Shown here: one piece after another, positions 35,918 to 44,748 of the stretch
Layout: every line of letters begins with the position of its first letter
Position numbering within the stretch: the first letter of the stretch is position 1
NCBI GenBank assembly: GCA_030654695.1
Contig: JAURWY010000016.1
Span: 62,001-126,000, forward strand
DNA length: 64,000 nucleotides
Direction: 5' to 3'
Source of the DNA: Polaromonas sp.
GTDB lineage: Bacteria; Pseudomonadota; Gammaproteobacteria; Burkholderiales; Burkholderiaceae_C
The notes under the pieces: generated by a model
The model's input: only the letters and a program-made list of their open reading frames with translations
Databases searched by the model: none
What the model was told of the DNA's origin: nothing
Program-made: the position numbers and the translations under genes

Positions 35918-37171
35918 CTAGATCGCTCCTGCGGCCTGAAGGGTCGCTATATCGGTGAGGCCGTAGCCAAGTTCTTTCAAGACGTCGCTGGTGTGCTGAC
36001 CCAACAGTGGCGGTGCGGCGCAAGTTTGCAGGGCTGCTTGCTCGAAGCGCATCGGGCTGCTCACTTGCGGCAGATCAACGCCGCTCGGATGCGGCACATG
36101 CTTGAGCATGCCGCGGGCAATGACCTGCGGATCTTTGAAGACATCCGCGACCGAATTGATCGGGCCGCAGGGCACGCCGACAACGTCCAGTGCGGCGATC
36201 AAGGCATCGCGTTCCCAAGTTTCAAATTCGGCGCGCAACAAGGCGGACAAGACAACGATATTGCGAACGCGCTGAGCATTGACTGAGAAGCGTGGGTCCG
36301 TCGCCCACTCGGCTTTTTTCAGCACCTCACACAGCTTGGCAAATTGGCCGTCGTTGCCGACCACCAAAATCACCTGCCCATTGCTGCAAGCATAAACATC
36401 TTGTGGCTGGATGTTCGGATGTGCGTTGCCATTGCGTTTGGGCAGCGTGTCCGAGACCAAATAATTCATCGCCTGATTGGCCAATGAAGCCACCTGCACG
36501 TCGAGCATGCCGATGTCGATGTTGTCGCCCAAACCGGTCTCGTTGCGGCGCGCCAAGGCCGCCAGCACCGACACCGCTGCATACATACCAGTCATCAAAT
36601 CAACGATGGGAACACCCACCTTTTGCGGGCCACCGCCAGGCAAGTTGTCGCGCTCGCCAGTGACACTCATCAGCCCACCCATGGCCTGAATCAGAAAGTC
36701 ATACGCCGGCTGGTCACGGCGGGGACCGGTCTGCCCGAAGCCCGTCACCGAGCAGTAAATCAGGCGGGGGTTGATCTTTCGCAGTGATGCTGCATCCAAA
36801 CCGTAACGCTCTAGTGTGCCGGCCTTGTAGTTTTCCAGCACGATGTCTGCGCGCATCGCCAACTCGCGCACGATGCGCTGGCCTTCCGGCTTGTCTAGGC
36901 TCAGCGTGATGGAGCGCTTGCCGCGGTTCACGGCCAAGTAGTAACCAGCTTCGCGGGTGTCTCGGCCCTCTGCATCCTTCAGGAACGGCGGCCCCCAAGA
37001 GCGGGTGTCATCGCCAGCCCCGGGTTTTTCGACCTTGATGACTTCGGCGCCCAGGTCCGCGAGGATTTGGCCGGCCCATGGCGCTGCCAAAATTCGGCTG
37101 AGGTCGAGCACACGAACATGAGAGAGAGGTCCCGTGCGTGGGTTCAGAGGTTTATCTTCGCTGCTTTTCAT
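35918..37171 (-). CDS. Family III CoA-transferase (CaiB/BaiF), second copy
   Basis: A 417-residue protein with VRVLDLSRILAAPWAGQ, EVIKVEKPGAGDDTRSWGPP, VNRGKRSITL, GFGQTGPRRDQPAYDF and the catalytic aspartate D191 in PIVDLMTGMYA. GDDTRSWGPPF is typical of the formyl-/succinyl-CoA:dicarboxylate subgroup. It is probably an old tandem duplicate of the gene at 34080, now separated from it by the GST gene. An 86-bp gap to the upstream fumarase-type gene could hold a secondary promoter, but none is obvious. Confidence 0.93.
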   Translation of the reverse strand: MKSSEDKPLNPRTGPLSHVRVLDLSRILAAPWAGQILADLGAEVIKVEKPGAGDDTRSWGPPFLKDAEGRDTREAGYYLAVNRGKRSITLSLDKPEGQRIVRELAMRADIVLENYKAGTLERYGLDAASLRKINPRLIYCSVTGFGQTGPRRDQPAYDFLIQAMGGLMSVTGERDNLPGGGPQKVGVPIVDLMTGMYAAVSVLAALARRNETGLGDNIDIGMLDVQVASLANQAMNYLVSDTLPKRNGNAHPNIQPQDVYACSNGQVILVVGNDGQFAKLCEVLKKAEWATDPRFSVNAQRVRNIVVLSALLRAEFETWERDALIAALDVVGVPCGPINSVADVFKDPQVIARGMLKHVPHPSGVDLPQVSSPMRFEQAALQTCAAPPLLGQHTSDVLKELGYGLTDIATLQAAGAI

Positions 37172-37257
37172 AACTAGAAATTTAACCCGTCAGGGCCTGC
37201 CCAGCTAGGGCCTTGGCCATCAATGCTGTCATGCGCTGGAGCGCATGACGCTCCAGA

Positions 37258-37878
37258 TCAGCGTAGGCGATCGGCGTCGAGTTCCGCCATCAACGCCGGC
37301 AAGCTGCTTTGGGCCTGTTGCGCAGCATCGGCATACAGGCTGTGGCCGTGTGCATCGATCGCCACCGTCGCCGGACCCAGCCCTTCGACCCGCAGACGCA
37401 CCACGCGGTAATGCGTCAGCATCTCGCGCCAGCCAACGTCCAAAACTTCGCGCACGGCTTGCGACAGCAGCGTGCAACCACCGCCCAAAAACGACAGATA
37501 AACACAACCCGTGCGCTGCATGGCGGCAGCAGACGCGGCGTCAAGTCCACCCTTGCCACCGACTGCGTGCAAGGCCAGGCCGTCGATCAGTCGCGGCATG
37601 TAGGGGCTAAAGCGCGTGCTGGTGGTCGGGTTGATGTACAGCACCTCAAAGCGCTCTGCATTTTCTTGGCTGTAACTGCCAATGTGAAACAGCGTCTGGC
37701 CCTGCATCGCCATGGGCAGCGGCTCAGCACCCTCAAGGCAGCGCACCAAACGCTGATGCGTCGGCAAGCCCGCCGTGACGATGATCTCGCCGTCGATGAT
37801 GACCTGATCACCGGCGCGCAAAGTACGGGCGTCTTCTGCACTGAGTGGTAACTGCATGCGGTGGGTTTGGGTTGACAT
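37258..37878 (-). CDS. Class-I fumarase/tartrate dehydratase-type beta subunit
   Basis: From the ATG at 37878 the protein has 206 residues and matches the C-terminal (beta) domain of Fe-S hydro-lyases: LRAGDQVIIDGEIIVTAG, the substrate loop NPTTSTRFSPYM, IDGLALHAVGGKGGL and a YADAAQQ segment. It begins 2 bp after the alpha gene, so the two form one enzyme. Members interconvert fumarate and malate, tartrate and oxaloacetate, or mesaconate and citramalate. The substrate here cannot be read from sequence. Confidence 0.9.
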   Translation of the reverse strand: MSTQTHRMQLPLSAEDARTLRAGDQVIIDGEIIVTAGLPTHQRLVRCLEGAEPLPMAMQGQTLFHIGSYSQENAERFEVLYINPTTSTRFSPYMPRLIDGLALHAVGGKGGLDAASAAAMQRTGCVYLSFLGGGCTLLSQAVREVLDVGWREMLTHYRVVRLRVEGLGPATVAIDAHGHSLYADAAQQAQSSLPALMAELDADRLR

Positions 37879-37880
37879 GA

Positions 37881-38750
37881 CTACTCCACAATCTCGACGC
37901 GGCCATCGTTGTAGATGCGGGCCCGGGTGCGGCGGTTGATCCAACAGTTGAACGACACCGCTACCGGCGTGAAGCCGTGCCCGGCCGCGTAGTTGATGTG
38001 CACCGCCATCGCTGTGCTGTCGCCGCCAGTGCCCATGGGGCCAAAGCCGGTCTTGTTGATGGCCCGCGCCAAGCGGCGCTCCATGTCGGCCAAGATCGGT
38101 TCGGGATTGACCTCACCGATGGTCCGCAGCGTTGCCTCCTTGGACATTTTGGCGGCGTAGTCAAAGGTGCCGCCAATACCCACACCAATCACCACCGGCG
38201 GGCACGGCTGGGAGCCGGCCTTGAGCACGGTGTTCATGACGAACTCCTCGATCGTGTGCAGGTCGGGGAAGCTGAAAATCTCAAGCGCCGCCCAGCGTCC
38301 CGAGCCAAGGGCTTTGGGGGAGCAAGTGATGTCGACAAAATCCTGATCGTCGACCATGTCAAAGGTCACGATAGGCATGTCTTTGCCGTGGTGACCGCGC
38401 TCCAGCGTCAACGGGTTGGTGACATGTGGCAGCAGCGGCGGTTGAATGCTGGCGACCAGTTCTGCAAAGCCGTCGGTGATGGCTTGGCGCACGTTGCCAC
38501 TGAACCTGGCCTGTGTGCCGACGCGCACAAAGTAGACCGGCACACCGGCATCCGAACAGACGAAATGATCGCTGCGTTCGGCCGCTTCAGCGCTGGCGAT
38601 CATGATGCGCAGCGTGTGACGAGCGGTCTCGTTGCGCTCAACGCTGCCAGCCAGCGCCAACGCCGCCTTGGTGTCTTCCGGAATACGACGCAGTGAGCGG
38701 TTGTAGAGCTGCGCCGTGACAGTCTTGATGAGGTCTGCAGTGATGGCCAT
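37881..38750 (-). CDS. Class-I fumarase/tartrate dehydratase-type alpha subunit
   Basis: A 289-residue protein with three cysteines in the positions expected to hold a labile [4Fe-4S] cluster: C65 (FVCSDAGVP), C143 (ITCSPKALGSGR) and C183 (SQPCPPVVIGVGIGG). FGPMGTGGDSTAMAVH near the C-terminus is also a family motif. It pairs with the beta subunit directly downstream. The usual VCQDTG and PKGxGSEN motifs are changed to VCSDAG and PKALGSGR, so the substrate may not be simple fumarate. Confidence 0.9.
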   Translation of the reverse strand: MAITADLIKTVTAQLYNRSLRRIPEDTKAALALAGSVERNETARHTLRIMIASAEAAERSDHFVCSDAGVPVYFVRVGTQARFSGNVRQAITDGFAELVASIQPPLLPHVTNPLTLERGHHGKDMPIVTFDMVDDQDFVDITCSPKALGSGRWAALEIFSFPDLHTIEEFVMNTVLKAGSQPCPPVVIGVGIGGTFDYAAKMSKEATLRTIGEVNPEPILADMERRLARAINKTGFGPMGTGGDSTAMAVHINYAAGHGFTPVAVSFNCWINRRTRARIYNDGRVEIVE

Positions 38751-38771
38751 GAGCGTCTCGATCCGTGGTTT

Positions 38772-39548
38772 TTAGCGGCCGACAAACACCGGCAGGCGTT
38801 TTTCTTTGAAGGCGAGTTGCGCCTCGCGGGCATCTTCGGTCTTGCCGATGGTGGCGGTCATGTCCTGCTCATAGCGATAGCCGTCACGCAAGCTCATGTC
38901 CTCGATCACGTTCATGGTGTGCTTGCCCATGCGCGTCGACACCGGGCTCTTGGACGCAATCGTGCGGGCCAGTTCCATGGCGGTTGACATCAATTCTTCC
39001 GGCGTGGTGCAAAACTCGGCAATGCCCAGGCGATAAAGTTCAGCGCCCGGCACACGGTAGCCGGTCAGCGCCATACGCCGCAGGCGGGAATGGCCGAAGA
39101 GTCGCATCGCATGGCTGCAACCACCGAGCAATCCAACATCTACTTCCGGCAAGCCTAGCGAGGCTTTTTCAGACACCACAAGGATGTCGGCAGAGGCGGC
39201 CATGGCCAGCCCGGAGCCGAGCGCTGCGCCGTTGATCGCTGCAATCACCGGCTTGGCACATTCCCGAATGGCATGAAAACATTCGCGGGTGCGGCGCGAA
39301 TGGGCCGGCAGATCGCCCGGCCCTTTGATGTTGTCAACGCGCCCTTTGAGGTCTGCCCCAGCGCAAAAGACTTTGCCTTCGCCGGTCAGGACGACAACGC
39401 GGACGTCGTCCATCTCTGAGATGCAATCCAATGCACGGGTCAGCTCATCGTTCAAGACCCGCGTCAACGCGTTCACCGGCGGGCTGTTGAGTGTCAGTGT
39501 GGCGATGTGGTCGGCAATCTCAACTTTAAGCTGCTGGAAGTTCTGCAT
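38772..39548 (-). CDS. Enoyl-CoA hydratase/isomerase family protein
   Basis: A 258-residue crotonase-fold protein with SPPVNALTR near residue 23, the oxyanion-hole motif FCAGADLKGR near 61-70, and INGAALGSGLAMAASADI near 104-121. The position usually holding the first catalytic Glu reads GSGLAMA, while GLPEVDVGLLGG supplies a Glu at the second position. This pattern fits a hydratase, isomerase or ring-cleaving crotonase. It lies in the operon between the second alpha/beta-hydrolase and the fumarase-type genes. Confidence 0.9.
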   Translation of the reverse strand: MQNFQQLKVEIADHIATLTLNSPPVNALTRVLNDELTRALDCISEMDDVRVVVLTGEGKVFCAGADLKGRVDNIKGPGDLPAHSRRTRECFHAIRECAKPVIAAINGAALGSGLAMAASADILVVSEKASLGLPEVDVGLLGGCSHAMRLFGHSRLRRMALTGYRVPGAELYRLGIAEFCTTPEELMSTAMELARTIASKSPVSTRMGKHTMNVIEDMSLRDGYRYEQDMTATIGKTEDAREAQLAFKEKRLPVFVGR

Positions 39549-39598
39549 TCATTCTCCGAAGGGGTTGTATGGGTTGGTAAGAGATAGGCTTCTGGGCG

Positions 39599-40381
39599 TC
39601 ACGGACTCAATCCGCGCGCCCAGTCAACGATGGCCGCAATGACCGCAGCAGGCTGCTCCGGGATCAAGGCATGGCTGGCATCGTCTATCACGCACAGGCT
39701 GACGGTGTCGCCGAGTTTGTCTTGAAGTTCTAGACGGCTGGCAGGGGGCCGCCAAGGGTCTTGCGCGCCCTGCACCTCCAGAATCGGTGAGTGGGTCGTC
39801 TCCCACCAATGCGCTTTCGGCGGGCTCGCAGCGGCCAGACGGTAGTGGACACGCCACTGCGGATGCCAGCCCTCAAGCCAGACCGACGCATCGTTGCCGG
39901 GCGCAAAAAAAGCGCGCCTGAGATGCGTCAGCCTTTCCGCCTCTGGGCGCGTGTTGTCAGCAGCGATGTCCAACGACGTGCTGAGCTCCGCCAACGGTTC
40001 ACGGGCGGCCGCCGCGAGCAACACCACGCCGCGCATACATTCAGGGTGATGAAGGTCCGTCACGCGCGCGACGTAATGACCATAGGCATGGCCGGCGACG
40101 ATCGCTCTGCCACCGCCGAGTTGCTTGATAACCTGGGCTACATCTGTCGCGAGGGTCTGCAGCGTCAAGCCGGCAACCGGTGCGCTGCTGCGGCCCATGC
40201 CACGTGGCTGCGGCCGCAACACGCGAAATCCCTGTTCTGCCAAGCCTTGCGCGAGGTCGTTGAAATCCAGTGAATCACGCTGCGACGAGGGCAGCAAAAC
40301 AATCGTTTCGCTGCGGCTCCCTTTGTCATCGATCAAGACGTCGATCAGTGCCTCGTCTCGTGCCAGCAACGCCCTTGTCAT
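39599..40381 (-). CDS. Alpha/beta-hydrolase fold protein lacking the nucleophile Ser
   Basis: A 260-residue protein with alpha/beta-hydrolase features (VLRPQPRGMGRSS, VQGAQDPWRPP, DDASHALIPEQP with the His). The nucleophile elbow reads VAGHAYGHYVAR: alanine (codon GCC) replaces the catalytic serine. It is the second such protein in the island, with a different elbow from the one at 27851, so the two losses are independent or reflect two subfamilies that never used serine. It starts 4 bp after the first gene of the operon. Confidence 0.85.
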   Translation of the reverse strand: MTRALLARDEALIDVLIDDKGSRSETIVLLPSSQRDSLDFNDLAQGLAEQGFRVLRPQPRGMGRSSAPVAGLTLQTLATDVAQVIKQLGGGRAIVAGHAYGHYVARVTDLHHPECMRGVVLLAAAAREPLAELSTSLDIAADNTRPEAERLTHLRRAFFAPGNDASVWLEGWHPQWRVHYRLAAASPPKAHWWETTHSPILEVQGAQDPWRPPASRLELQDKLGDTVSLCVIDDASHALIPEQPAAVIAAIVDWARGLSP

Positions 40382-40385
40382 GGCA

Positions 40386-41357
40386 TCAATTCGCGGTGGC
40401 GCCAGATTTTTTCACCAACTGAGCCCACTTGACTAATTCGGCCCGGATCAAGGCGTCGAACTCCGCAGGGCTGCCAAAGGTCGGTTCGATACCAAGCGCT
40501 AGAAGTTGCTCTTTAAGCGCTGGCGCGGACATGGCGCGACCCAATGCCGCGTGCAATGTGGCCAGCACGTCTTTGGGTGTTCCAACGGGAGCCAACACAC
40601 CCAGCCAGTTGGAAACCTCAAAGCCCACCAGACCTGACTCGGAAAGTGTCGGCGTCTGGGGCAAGATGCTCATCCGCACTTTGCTCGTGACGCCCAGCAC
40701 GCGCACCTTACCGCTCTTGATGTGCTCCTCATACGCCGTCATAGAGTCGAACGTCATGTCGAGGCGACCCGCCAAAAGATCCAACACGACTGGCGCGCTA
40801 CCGCGGTAAGGCACATGCAACATGTCAACACCCGCCATCGATTCAAATAAAGCGCCAGACAAATGGCCGGTGCTCCCGCTACCCGCTGAGCCGTAAGTCA
40901 GCACGCCCGGCTGCTTTTTTGCCAGCGCCATCAGCTCTAAGATGTTCTTGGCCGGTAAAGCGGCCCTGACCATCAACACGCGTGGCGCGATGTGCGTCTG
41001 GCTGATCGGCGCAAAATCCTTCAGCGGGTCGTAGCGCAAATTTGGGTAAATCGCCGGGTTGATCGCCTGCGTGCCCACGGTACCAAACAGCATGGTGTAG
41101 CCATCTGGCGCAGCACGCGCCACCGTCTCTGCGGCCAAGGCACCGCCAGCGCCACCGCGATTTTCAATGACGATTTGCTGGCCCAGTTCAGCCCCTAAAC
41201 GCACCCCCATGGCGCGCGCCATCAGATCTCCCCCGCCACCCGCAGGATATGGCACGATCAAGCGCAGAGGCTTCTCAGGAAAAGCCGCCATTGAAGGCGA
41301 TACCCAACCAATCCAGCCGAGGATGGCAATAGCGATCACATGTTTGATTTTTTTCAC
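40386..41357 (-). CDS. Bug-family (TctC-like) periplasmic solute receptor
   Basis: A 323-residue protein: signal peptide MKKIKHVIAIAILGWIGWVS ending in MAA, then FPEKPLRLIVPYPAGGGGDL, YGSAGSGSTGHLSGAL and HVPYRGSAPVV. It is the first gene of the 11-kb minus-strand operon, so substrate capture and the catabolic enzymes would be produced together. It resembles the Bug protein at 25754 more than that at 26804. Confidence 0.92.
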   Translation of the reverse strand: MKKIKHVIAIAILGWIGWVSPSMAAFPEKPLRLIVPYPAGGGGDLMARAMGVRLGAELGQQIVIENRGGAGGALAAETVARAAPDGYTMLFGTVGTQAINPAIYPNLRYDPLKDFAPISQTHIAPRVLMVRAALPAKNILELMALAKKQPGVLTYGSAGSGSTGHLSGALFESMAGVDMLHVPYRGSAPVVLDLLAGRLDMTFDSMTAYEEHIKSGKVRVLGVTSKVRMSILPQTPTLSESGLVGFEVSNWLGVLAPVGTPKDVLATLHAALGRAMSAPALKEQLLALGIEPTFGSPAEFDALIRAELVKWAQLVKKSGATAN

Positions 41358-41702
41358 TGATGGCTGCCTTGCTGAGAGTGTTTTAAGTGATGCAGAATCT
41401 TTAACTCCCTACTTTAAAAGTAAGTACTCCATCAGGCTAGGCGAGCAGGGACATATCAGCTATGACCGAGGCCAACGACGTGCGGTGGTTTTTGGCGTGC
41501 GACCTTGTAGCGGTGAGCACTGACTTTTCGTTGTCACTGTAAAAGCAAGACTCGACGCCGCATCGCCTCATGTTGATGATGAATACTGCCAAAGTGCTGG
41601 CTCCTGCACTGATCACGCTTTGTCTACGTTCCCCATTTAAAAGTCAAAAGTACCCAACCCCAATTGCAAAAGTCCACACGTACAGCTTTCTGACCCGAGG
41701 CC

Positions 41703-41708
41703 TACAAT
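41703..41708 (+). promoter_or_regulatory. Likely -10 element of maeB
   Basis: TACAAT, five of six bases of the sigma-70 consensus, lies 58 bp upstream of the maeB ATG. The -35 region is poor. Confidence 0.45.
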
Positions 41709-41729
41709 CTCTTTCCTTACAAGCAAATG

Positions 41730-41745
41730 ACGGCCATATGGCCGT
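41730..41745. promoter_or_regulatory. Perfect 16-bp palindrome in the maeB leader
   Basis: ACGGCCATATGGCCGT reads the same on both strands. It sits about 22 bp after the -10 element and 20 bp before the maeB start, just ahead of the AGGAGA ribosome-binding site. It could be an operator or a hairpin that affects translation. Confidence 0.5.
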
Positions 41746-41765
41746 TCCAGCAGGAGACGCTTCAG

Positions 41766-44075
41766 ATGCCAAAGACACCGGTAGACCACGAACAAGAAAA
41801 ACGCAACGAGCTGCGCCGTGCAGCACTTGAATACCACGAATTTCCGACCGCTGGCAAAGTGGCCATCATGGCCACCAAACAGCTGATCAACCAGCGTGAC
41901 TTGGCTTTGGCTTACACGCCAGGCGTGGCCGCACCTTGCGAAGAAATTGTCAAAGACCCGAACGCTGCCTACAAGTACACCAGCCGCGGCAATTTGGTCG
42001 CCGTGATCACCAACGGCACGGCGGTACTCGGTTTGGGCAACATTGGCCCACTGGCTTCCAAGCCAGTGATGGAAGGTAAGGCCGTGCTGTTCAAGAAATT
42101 CGCTGGTGTGGATGTTTTTGACATCGAGATCGACGAGCTGGACCCGGCCAAACTGGTCGACATCATCGCTTCACTAGAGCCAACCTTCGGCGCCATCAAC
42201 TTAGAAGACATCCGCGCGCCTGACTGCTTCTTCATCGAGCGCGAGCTGCGCAAGCGCATGAAGATTCCGGTCTTTCACGATGACCAGCATGGCACCGCCA
42301 TCACTGTTGGCGCCGCTATCTTGAATGCCCTTAAAGTCGCCAACAAAGACCCTAAAAAGATCAAATTGGTCACGTCAGGTGCCGGCGCTGCCGCCTTGGC
42401 CTGCCTGAAACTCTTGGTCAAACTGGGTATTCCACGCGAAAACATCTTTGTGACCGACTTGGCTGGCGTGGTTTATGAAGGCCGTACCGAGCTGATGGAC
42501 GAAGATAAGATCCAGTTTTCGCAAAAAACAGCGGCTCGCACCTTGAGCGAGATCATTGAAGGCGCAGACGTCTTCCTCGGCCTGTCGGCTGGCGGCGTCC
42601 TTAAAAAGGACATGGTTGCCAAAATGGCGGCGAATCCGATCATCTTTGCGTTGGCCAACCCCAACCCAGAAATCACACCCGAAGACGTCAAATCGGTTCG
42701 CAATGACGCCATCATCGCCACCGGTCGCTCCGATTACCCGAATCAAGTCAACAACGTCCTGTGCTTCCCCTACATCTTCCGCGGTGCGCTGGACGCCGGC
42801 GCGTCGACCATCACCGTCGAAATGGAAATTGCCGCCGTACACGCCATTGCCGAACTGGCTCAAGCGGAACAGAGCGAGGTGGTTGCCGCCGTCTACGTTG
42901 GCGAACAGCTCTCATTTGGCCCTGAATACCTGATACCCAAGCCGTTTGACCCGCGCCTGATGATCAAAATCGCACCGGCCGTTGCCCAAGCCGCAGCCGA
43001 CAGTGGCGTGGCGCTGCGCCCCATTGAAGACATGGACGCCTACCGCGAAAAGCTGCAAAGTTTTGTCTACGCCTCGGGCACGGTGATGAAACCGATTTAT
43101 GCCGCTGCTAAAGCGGGCAGTCGCAAGCGCGTGGCTTATGCCGAAGGCGAAGAAGAACGCGTGTTGCGGGCTTGCCAAATTGTGGTCGACGAGGGCTTGG
43201 CCCGGCCGACACTGATTGGCCGACCCGCGGTGATTGCCCAGCGCATTGCCAAGTTCGGGCTGCGCCTGAAAGAAGAACTCGATTACGACGTTGTCAATGT
43301 TGAGCAAGACCACCGTTACCGTGACTTCTGGCAGACCTACCACCGCATGATGGAACGCCGAGGCGTGACGGTGCAAATGGCCAAGATCGAAATGCGCCGG
43401 CGCCTGACCTTGATCGGCAGCATGTTGCTGCACAAGGGTGACGTCGATGGCTTGATTTGCGGCACCTGGGGCACGACATCCCATCACCTCGAATACATTG
43501 ACCAAGTCATCGGCAAGCGCGCTGGGGTCCATACCTACGCTTGCATGAACGGTCTGATCTTGCCGGGCCGTCAAGTATTCTTGCTTGACACGCACGTCAA
43601 CTATGACCCGACGGCCGAACAACTCGCCGAAATCACCACCTTGGCCGCGGAAGAAATGATGCGCTTTGGCATCAAGCCGAAAGCCGCCTTGCTGTCCCAC
43701 TCCAACTTTGGCTCATCGAATCAACCGAGCGCCCTCAAGATGCGCCAAACCCTCGAGTTACTGCGTGATAAGTCGCCTTGGCTCGAAGTTGACGGCGAAA
43801 TGCACGGCGATGTGGCATTGGATGCAGATGCGCGTGGACTCGTCATGCCCAACAGCACTCTCAGCGGCGAAGCCAATTTGCTGGTGCTGCCAAATATCGA
43901 CGCCGCGAATATTGCATACAACCTGCTCAAAACAGCCGCTGGCGGCAATATTGCGGTAGGGCCGGTATTGCTGGGGGCTGACAAACCGGTGCATATTCTG
44001 ACGGCTAGCACCACCGTCAGACGTCTTGTGAACATGACCGCACTGACTGTAGCGGACGCTAACGCAGGTCGTTAA
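41766..44075 (+). CDS. maeB: NADP-dependent malic enzyme, MaeB type
   Basis: A 769-residue protein from the ATG at 41766 behind GCAGGAGAC. The N-terminal part (to about 430) is malic enzyme: [53 protein letters not shown] and [11 protein letters not shown] for NADP. The C-terminal 330 residues are a phosphotransacetylase-like domain ([29 protein letters not shown]) that in this family is regulatory. It decarboxylates malate to pyruvate with NADPH formation, useful when growing on organic acids such as those of the neighbouring island. Confidence 0.96.
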   Translation: MPKTPVDHEQEKRNELRRAALEYHEFPTAGKVAIMATKQLINQRDLALAYTPGVAAPCEEIVKDPNAAYKYTSRGNLVAVITNGTAVLGLGNIGPLASKPVMEGKAVLFKKFAGVDVFDIEIDELDPAKLVDIIASLEPTFGAINLEDIRAPDCFFIERELRKRMKIPVFHDDQHGTAITVGAAILNALKVANKDPKKIKLVTSGAGAAALACLKLLVKLGIPRENIFVTDLAGVVYEGRTELMDEDKIQFSQKTAARTLSEIIEGADVFLGLSAGGVLKKDMVAKMAANPIIFALANPNPEITPEDVKSVRNDAIIATGRSDYPNQVNNVLCFPYIFRGALDAGASTITVEMEIAAVHAIAELAQAEQSEVVAAVYVGEQLSFGPEYLIPKPFDPRLMIKIAPAVAQAAADSGVALRPIEDMDAYREKLQSFVYASGTVMKPIYAAAKAGSRKRVAYAEGEEERVLRACQIVVDEGLARPTLIGRPAVIAQRIAKFGLRLKEELDYDVVNVEQDHRYRDFWQTYHRMMERRGVTVQMAKIEMRRRLTLIGSMLLHKGDVDGLICGTWGTTSHHLEYIDQVIGKRAGVHTYACMNGLILPGRQVFLLDTHVNYDPTAEQLAEITTLAAEEMMRFGIKPKAALLSHSNFGSSNQPSALKMRQTLELLRDKSPWLEVDGEMHGDVALDADARGLVMPNSTLSGEANLLVLPNIDAANIAYNLLKTAAGGNIAVGPVLLGADKPVHILTASTTVRRLVNMTALTVADANAGR

Positions 44076-44089
44076 AAAGATCTCCCGCG

Positions 44090-44130
44090 AGTCAGCGCTA
44101 ACTTTCAATTTGAAAGACCTTGCGCTGACT
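44090..44130 (+). terminator. Nested inverted repeat after maeB
   Basis: AGTCAGCGC and GCGCTGACT form a 9-bp outer stem, and CTTTCA/TGAAAG an inner one, 15 bp after the maeB stop. No long T-run follows, so it is a probable but not classical terminator. Confidence 0.4.
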
Positions 44131-44250
44131 GCCCAATCTTTAAGCAGACTATTGCAATTTCTGCGCACATGAGTCAAACTACGCCCCTTGAAGATTCAGG
44201 GTTAACCCGACGACACTGGGGAATCTTGAAGTTCAAGAAAGGCGTTTTTC

Positions 44251-44682
44251 ATGTTTCGCAGTCGCTGTTGGAGTTTTAAAAGTTGGGGCGCGCAGTTCCG
44301 GGCCATCAGTGTCACGCTGCTGGTACTGCTGACACTGTCAGGGCTGTTCAGCACCATGACGGTGCACGCCAAAAGCTTGGTTACAACCTCCCATGAGCCC
44401 ATTGCGCTGAGCCAACTGCCCCCACAAGGGCAAGCCATGATGGTGCTGATTTATCAGGGCGGACCATTCAAGTACGACAAGGATGGCACGGTGTTTGGCA
44501 ATCGGGAGCGTTTACTCCCGGCCCGACAGCGCGGTTATTACCGCGAATACACCGTCCAAACGCCAGGGGAACGTAGCCGTGGTGCGCGGCGTATTGTGTG
44601 TGGCGGCGATCGGCCGGCTACACCAGACGCTTGCTTTTACACCGACGACCACTACGCCAGTTACCGCCAGATCGCTCGGTGA
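44251..44682 (+). CDS. Secreted guanyl-specific ribonuclease (RNase Sa/barnase family)
   Basis: A 143-residue protein with a signal peptide to about residue 40 (LLVLLTLSGLFSTMTVHA) and a small ribonuclease domain. It matches RNase Sa closely: GYYREYTVQTPGERSRGARR and FYTDDHYASYRQI. The catalytic triad aligns as E99 (Sa E54), R110 (R65) and H134 (H85). It should cut single-stranded RNA after G outside the cytoplasm. AAAGGCG lies before the ATG. A barstar-type inhibitor gene follows 66 bp downstream. Confidence 0.9.
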   Translation: MFRSRCWSFKSWGAQFRAISVTLLVLLTLSGLFSTMTVHAKSLVTTSHEPIALSQLPPQGQAMMVLIYQGGPFKYDKDGTVFGNRERLLPARQRGYYREYTVQTPGERSRGARRIVCGGDRPATPDACFYTDDHYASYRQIAR

Positions 44683-44748
44683 AATCGAGCGGTCCAGCCA
44701 GTTTTAGTTTATTTGTTGGTTAACTTGTTATTAGAAAGAGACACGAAG

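Larger units (their letters stand above)
41358..41765. other. 408-bp intergenic region between divergent transcripts
   Basis: It separates the Bug operon (minus) from maeB (plus) and is A+T-richer than the genes. I see no ORF worth calling. It contains TACAAT (41703-41708) as a likely -10 for maeB and a perfect 16-bp palindrome (41730-41745). No copy of the AGCAG-N2-CTGCT box was seen in front of the Bug operon. Confidence 0.6.
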
